DNA of 64,000 nt from Emmonsiellopsis sp. PD_33 (Eukaryota; Ascomycota; Eurotiomycetes; Onygenales; Ajellomycetaceae). The notes under the pieces are model-generated. The model was not told the origin of the DNA, did no database searches, and saw only the letters and a list, made by a program, of their open reading frames with translations. The DNA lies in the NCBI GenBank assembly GCA_032988165.1, contig JANTQF010000025.1:1-64000 (forward strand). Direction: 5' to 3'. Positions 60,118-64,000 of this stretch are shown piece by piece (within the stretch, counting starts at the first letter, position 1; each line of letters opens with the position of its first letter). Position numbers and translations under genes: made by a program.

Positions 60118-62269
60118 CTACATTGGCAAGACCTTCAGCAGAATCTTTTCCGCTAGCCCCATTGGTTTTTCCTCCAACAGCATCTCATGTGTCTCAATTT
60201 CATTCTTCGACTCGCCCAACGCCAGATCCATCTCCATTGCCTTAACCCTTTTAGTCCGCTTCAGCAACTTATATCCCCCAAACATGACTATATAGAGCCC
60301 TAGCATGCTGTAGTTCAGGAAGAAATACTTGATGTCCCAGTTCTTGGGGTAGTCGATGAATAGATCGAAGCCGATCAGGAAGGTCATAATAAACATCGAC
60401 GCGACGGCGAGATAAGAGGTGTATGGCTGGAATCTTCCGACGTAGGGAAGGGTTCTGCGGTCGACGCCCTGGGCCTTCATCGCGCGGTAGAAGAATATGT
60501 ATGTTAGGCCAACAGAGAAGTGGTTCAGGAGCTGATTGGCAGTGATCATAATAACGAGGCTGTTTCCAGTGACATTAGTGGTGGTTGATAATCGGATTTT
60601 TTGAGGAATATAGAAGAGAGCACATACTAGTCCATCACTTTGGAAGAAGCTTCTGAGACTTGGAGCAAGCTAAGCAAACAGATTGACAGTGACGCCATGA
60701 GAGCCCAGAATCTGGGTTTCACTGTCAGTTCCTATCCAAATCAGGATTATAAGGGCAAGGTGAGCATACGGAATCCCATTCTTCGTGCAATAGGAGAAGA
60801 ACTTCGGCGCCTTCCCCTCCACAGCCATACCATGAAGTGTTCTCGCAGCACAGAAAAGCAGCCCATTTCCGGCACTAATCAAAGAGAGCAGGATTCCAGC
60901 GTTGACCACACTCCCAAGGCCGGCAATTCCAAAATTCTTCATAGAAATAACATATGGCGACGCAGCGCCTGTCGATATACCCTCATCGTGCACCTTTGCA
61001 AGTGTAGGATCGTTAGACGGGATGCAAATACCCACGCAAAGGGCGGCACCGACGAAGAAGAGGATAATGCGAATGTAAAATGTGCCAAAGGCGCGTTTGA
61101 GGACCTTCCGCGGATCTCTGGTCTCGGCGGCAATCATACTCAGGTACTCCGGTCTATCAGTTTGATTTACAGGTTAGGATATGTGCCATGCAAGCGAATG
61201 GAAAATACCACATACCCACAGATGTTAAATCCCGCCTGGACTATTGCGGCCAGCACGCCCAAAAAGCGCCCGGTAGAGCCATCCAGAAGGAAGTCCATGA
61301 AGGGGCCTGGTTCGTTCCAGTAACGGAACCCGTAGACATCATGCTTGGGGTTTCCGCCTACCATCGTGACGAATGTGTAGGCAGTCAAGGCCAGGGCAAG
61401 GAGGATTTTGAAGAAGCCCATGTAGAACTCGGCTGCACCGAACCATGATACCGAGATGACGTTGAGTACGCTAAGGCGAGTTAATATTCAGGGGTAATTG
61501 TATGGCTATACAGGGACTAACAGGTATATGACCATCATGATCACCACGACAGCCGCTGCAGGCATCTAGAAATAAGTTAATTGTCATAATGGAAAACTGT
61601 TTTCGGAGAAAGGGAGAAACCACTCACCACATCCGTCCAATACCCAATCATCAAACTCACGGCAACAATTTCGAAAGGCACAAGCAATGCCCTATCACCA
61701 TCAGCCAATGCCACTCTTCGTGAATAAGAAATGTACGAACATATTCAAAAAATAATTCCAGCCCATTGCAAAGCCAAATGCTTCATCCACCCATTTCGAG
61801 CCGAACGTGATAGTCGCGCTGTGGACGGGCATGTAAACAACCATCTCGGCTTCTCGAAGTTAGGGCTGTGCTATCAAATATGTAGACAAAAGGGGAGCCT
61901 TACCATAGCATTCATTCACGGCCAACATGCAAGTTCCCCAGATGAGAAAGCCGATGAGCAACCCGGCCGGGCCAGCTTTAGGGAGCGCCTTACCGATACC
62001 GACGAAGATACCTAGAGAGACATCAGTTAGCCAATTCACGGTAGCAACGATCCTGACATTGTTTAGAGCTCACCAGTTCCAATAGCGGCGGACAACGCAA
62101 AAAGCTGGACTTCTTTCACACCAAGTTTTCTATGAAGATGCTGGGAGTTGAGACTGAGGAGGTGGGAGTCCCCCTTTTCCGCACCAGATTCAACACTACT
62201 TTCAGCAGCCTCGGTTTCGGAGGACTTGACATCTGGAGGGCCCTTTTCAAAAACCAAGGAGCCAGACAT
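60118..62269 (-). CDS. Amino-acid permease (APC superfamily)
   Basis: Nine exons: 62269-62074, 62011-61904, 61849-61741, 61691-61628, 61565-61522, 61470-61216, 61153-60770, 60711-60628 and 60559-60118. They total 1686 bases, or 561 residues. Family features: RKLGVKEVQLFALSAAIGTGIFVGIGKAL at the first helix, AEMVVYMPV, FVDEAFG-like KWVDEAFGFAMGWNYF, PEYLSMIAAETRDPRK, NGLLFCAARTLHGMA and GLDRRTLPYVG-like GVDRRTLPYVGRFQPY. The 84-base exon 8 is justified because it alone gives SLLQVSEASSKVMDY, the expected helix. It imports amino acids at the plasma membrane; specificity is unknown. The donor of exon 3 is GTTCGT, an unusual variant. Confidence 0.88.
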
Positions 62270-63124
62270 GATGCGGGACAATAGAACCACACAGAGAAGG
62301 ATGGATTAATGGTAGAAGAGGAGACGGTGGTGGACATGGCATAGGGGAATTGAAGACGGACAAAATGTCGGTTTTAACTGTCATGGCTGCCATGTTCCTA
62401 CACATTTTTTGGTCATTGATAACAGCTTCCAAGCTGTTTCTTAGCAGCATAGTCTAGCTTACTAGAATTCCTAGTCAACTGCCACAGGAGATAAAGCTGA
62501 TATCGTGGTTTCGATAACTAGACGAAGGCGCTAGGGGGTGGAGCCGTCGATAACAACTTGAAGCCGTGGCTATGACTCCGATAAGCTCGATGACGACCGC
62601 CATCCGTGCTGTTGTTGAAGATTTATCTCATGCCGCATTGTACAGTATATCAAAATACAGTCGACATGGACTGTTCTTCAGGAATCTGTGTGTTGAACCA
62701 GAAAAACATTCGCTCTCGTGGGCTAGTTACCAGCTTTCCTGACATGGTGCAAAAGAAAACAATGCCAATTTGCCAAATATGATCGGCTCAGGCACTTGTG
62801 GCTGGCTATCACTTCACCAGAACAACTTCCAAGAGATTTGCCAACTGGGCCAGAAAGGACGAATGCTTATTATGGCGTAACTAACGTCTTCTTCTCTTCA
62901 CCACAGGGATGCCCTGGAAGACTTTTCAGCGAGCCACTCAATTGAACGACCCTATTTTCCGAGAATACGGACGAAGGATGGGCTTCTTCTCGTTTCTCTC
63001 CTCTCGGGCAGGCAGAGATATCCCAGCCCGAGAGCCAGAACTGTACATTGAAAAGCCTGACGGTAGCCGTAAGCCATACAAGCGGCATCCACGTTTAACA
63101 TATCCGTTTCTCACGCATTTGTAG
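62270..63124. promoter_or_regulatory. Divergent region, permease / APH-like kinase
   Basis: Promoter region of the permease (minus) and probably the first exon or promoter of the kinase (plus). An open frame at 62909-63124 might include a first exon, but joining it needs a 32-base intron, which is too short, so it is left unassigned. Confidence 0.45.
62418..62584. promoter_or_regulatory. Cluster of five GATA-factor sites (HGATAR)
   Basis: TGATAA at 62418, AGATAA at 62489, and CGATAA at 62512, 62548 and 62579, all on the plus strand, 150-315 bases upstream of the permease ATG. HGATAR is the binding consensus of nitrogen GATA factors such as AreA. Nitrogen catabolite control of an amino-acid permease would be expected; binding is inferred. 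Confidence 0.5.
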
Positions 63125-64000
63125 AGGAACGAGCCGCAGTAGAAGACTTGTTCAGATATACCCGTCATCGATGGATGTAAGTTGAAGGTGAGAGATGTAC
63201 CATGATCTCGACTTCCATCTGACATGATGAATAGCTTCAACGAAGAGAAGGAAATAGCACGTCGTTATCGAAAATTCGATCTTCAGAAATTAATCGATGT
63301 TGCCATTGATGTTGCTGGCGATGGAGCACAGAGCTGTAAGTCCCGTTCCTTGTTGTTTCGCACCAGTGTGTTCGTACTTACTTTTCCTCTCTTCTAGGCA
63401 CAAAAGTGCTGAAATGCGTGGAAGGATTGCATAACAAAGCTCTGCTCTTGACACTGGATAATGGCAAGGAAGTATTTGCCAAACTTCCTAATCCCAACGC
63501 TGGTCCTGCGCGATATCAGACTGCTTCAGAAGTTGCAACACGGGAATTCGTCAGTCATCTCAGGCCTCCCTTTGAATCAAGCCAATAACCTAACCTGGTT
63601 TCCTTAGCTTCGCGAGGTAGTGAACGTGCCAATCCCTCGGGTTTTTGCATGGTCCTGCGACCCGGCAAACCCAGTTGGCGCAGAGTATATCATCGAAGAG
63701 AAAGCCGCCGGTACAAGGCTGGGAAGCCTCTGGCACAACTGGCCGCGGAAGTCAAAACTGCGAGTAATCGAACAAGTTTGCAAGATCGAACATGGACTCA
63801 CCACCATTAGATTCACGAAACATGGCTGTCTTTATTTCAAGCAAGACTTGCCTACTTCTTTAAAGGAGCAAAATAGTCCCCTCTTGGTTGAGCCATTACC
63901 ATCTGTGCAATCTGCTGATCTAGACAGATATGTTATTGGACCTCTCGTAAGTGCAGAATTTTGGAGTAGTGGTCGAGAAGATATGGATTTGGATCGAGGG
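63125..64000 (+). CDS. APH/protein-kinase-like phosphotransferase, 5' part, truncated by window
   Basis: Exons 63125-63176, 63235-63335, 63398-63549 and 63608 to the window end, all in frame. The product reads EDLFRYTRHRWIFNEEKEIARRYRKFD, then CTKVLKCVEGLHNKALLL, NGKEVFAKLPNPNAGP, TASEVATREF, VPIPRVFAWS, NPVGAEYIIEEKAAG and finally SGREDMDLDRG. This is the standard N-lobe of fungal APH-family proteins related to yeast AIM9. The catalytic HGD and DxD motifs should follow beyond 64000. The true start lies upstream and was not found. Many relatives are mitochondrial; substrate and function are unknown. Confidence 0.8.

Noticed and set aside
60670..60769. Reading the permease straight through as IILIWIGTDSETQILGSH to a stop
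   Set aside because: It would end the protein before the last helices. An intron from 60769 to 60712 plus an 84-base exon restores the expected APC helix and joins the C-terminal exon in phase.
62909..63124. 71-codon frame as first exon of the APH-like kinase
   Set aside because: Joining it in phase needs a 32-base intron, shorter than any other in the window; evidence is insufficient.
1..64000. tRNA, rRNA and other structural RNA genes
   Set aside because: Scanned for B-box-like GGTTCGAnnCC with matching A-box and for rRNA-like blocks; none was convincing. A tRNAscan or Infernal run would be decisive.

Overview
The window is genomic DNA of a filamentous ascomycete (Pezizomycotina). Nearly every gene is split by short GT-AG introns of about 50-110 bases with CTAAC-like branch points, and the gene set is typical of moulds: MFS and amino-acid permeases, P450s, a tyrosinase, F-box proteins, a NACHT receptor, and a 14-3-3 protein with tiny 5' exons. 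The protein flavour fits Eurotiomycetes (Eurotiales or Onygenales). That placement is inference, and no species can be named. The first ~240 bases are homopolymer-rich and look like a poor contig end.

Layout. 0.2-1 kb: 3' part of an MFS transporter. 2.6-7.2 kb: a six-exon NOD-like receptor (nucleoside-phosphorylase-like, NACHT, ankyrin repeats). 8.6-10.4 kb: allantoate-permease-like MFS transporter. 10.9-18.1 kb: an orphan cysteine-containing module resembling chitinase C-termini, an F-box protein, an HD-domain hydrolase, a 2-oxoglutarate/Fe(II) oxygenase and an UNC-93-like transporter. 20.3-22.8 kb: a fusion of MurNAc-6-phosphate etherase (MurQ) and a BadF/BcrA-type sugar kinase. 23.7 kb: a small secreted six-cysteine peptide. 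24.9-33.7 kb: rhodopsin-like membrane protein, tyrosinase, P450 and metallo-beta-lactamase-fold hydrolase. 34-38.9 kb: SNU13 and a SERCA-type calcium ATPase. 39.5-40.3 kb: a 753-base transposon-like element with 105-base inverted repeats and a 9-base target duplication. 41.6-56.4 kb: mostly housekeeping genes (14-3-3, a second F-box protein, eIF3j, enolase, proteasome Rpt4, GH47 mannosidase). 57.2-64 kb: a second P450, an amino-acid permease and the 5' part of an APH-like kinase that runs off the window.

Housekeeping and accessory genes are interleaved. There is no clear biosynthetic cluster, because no PKS, NRPS or terpene synthase is present. The tyrosinase/P450/hydrolase stretch is at most a small oxidative neighbourhood. 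The most distinctive items are the intact NLR whose Walker A loop lies on a 25-base exon, the bacterial-type MurQ-kinase fusion, the inverted-repeat element with phased repeat motifs, and the six-cysteine peptide. All exon boundaries were derived by hand from splice signals and reading frame. Summed exon lengths of every complete multi-exon gene were checked to be divisible by three. No database search was possible.
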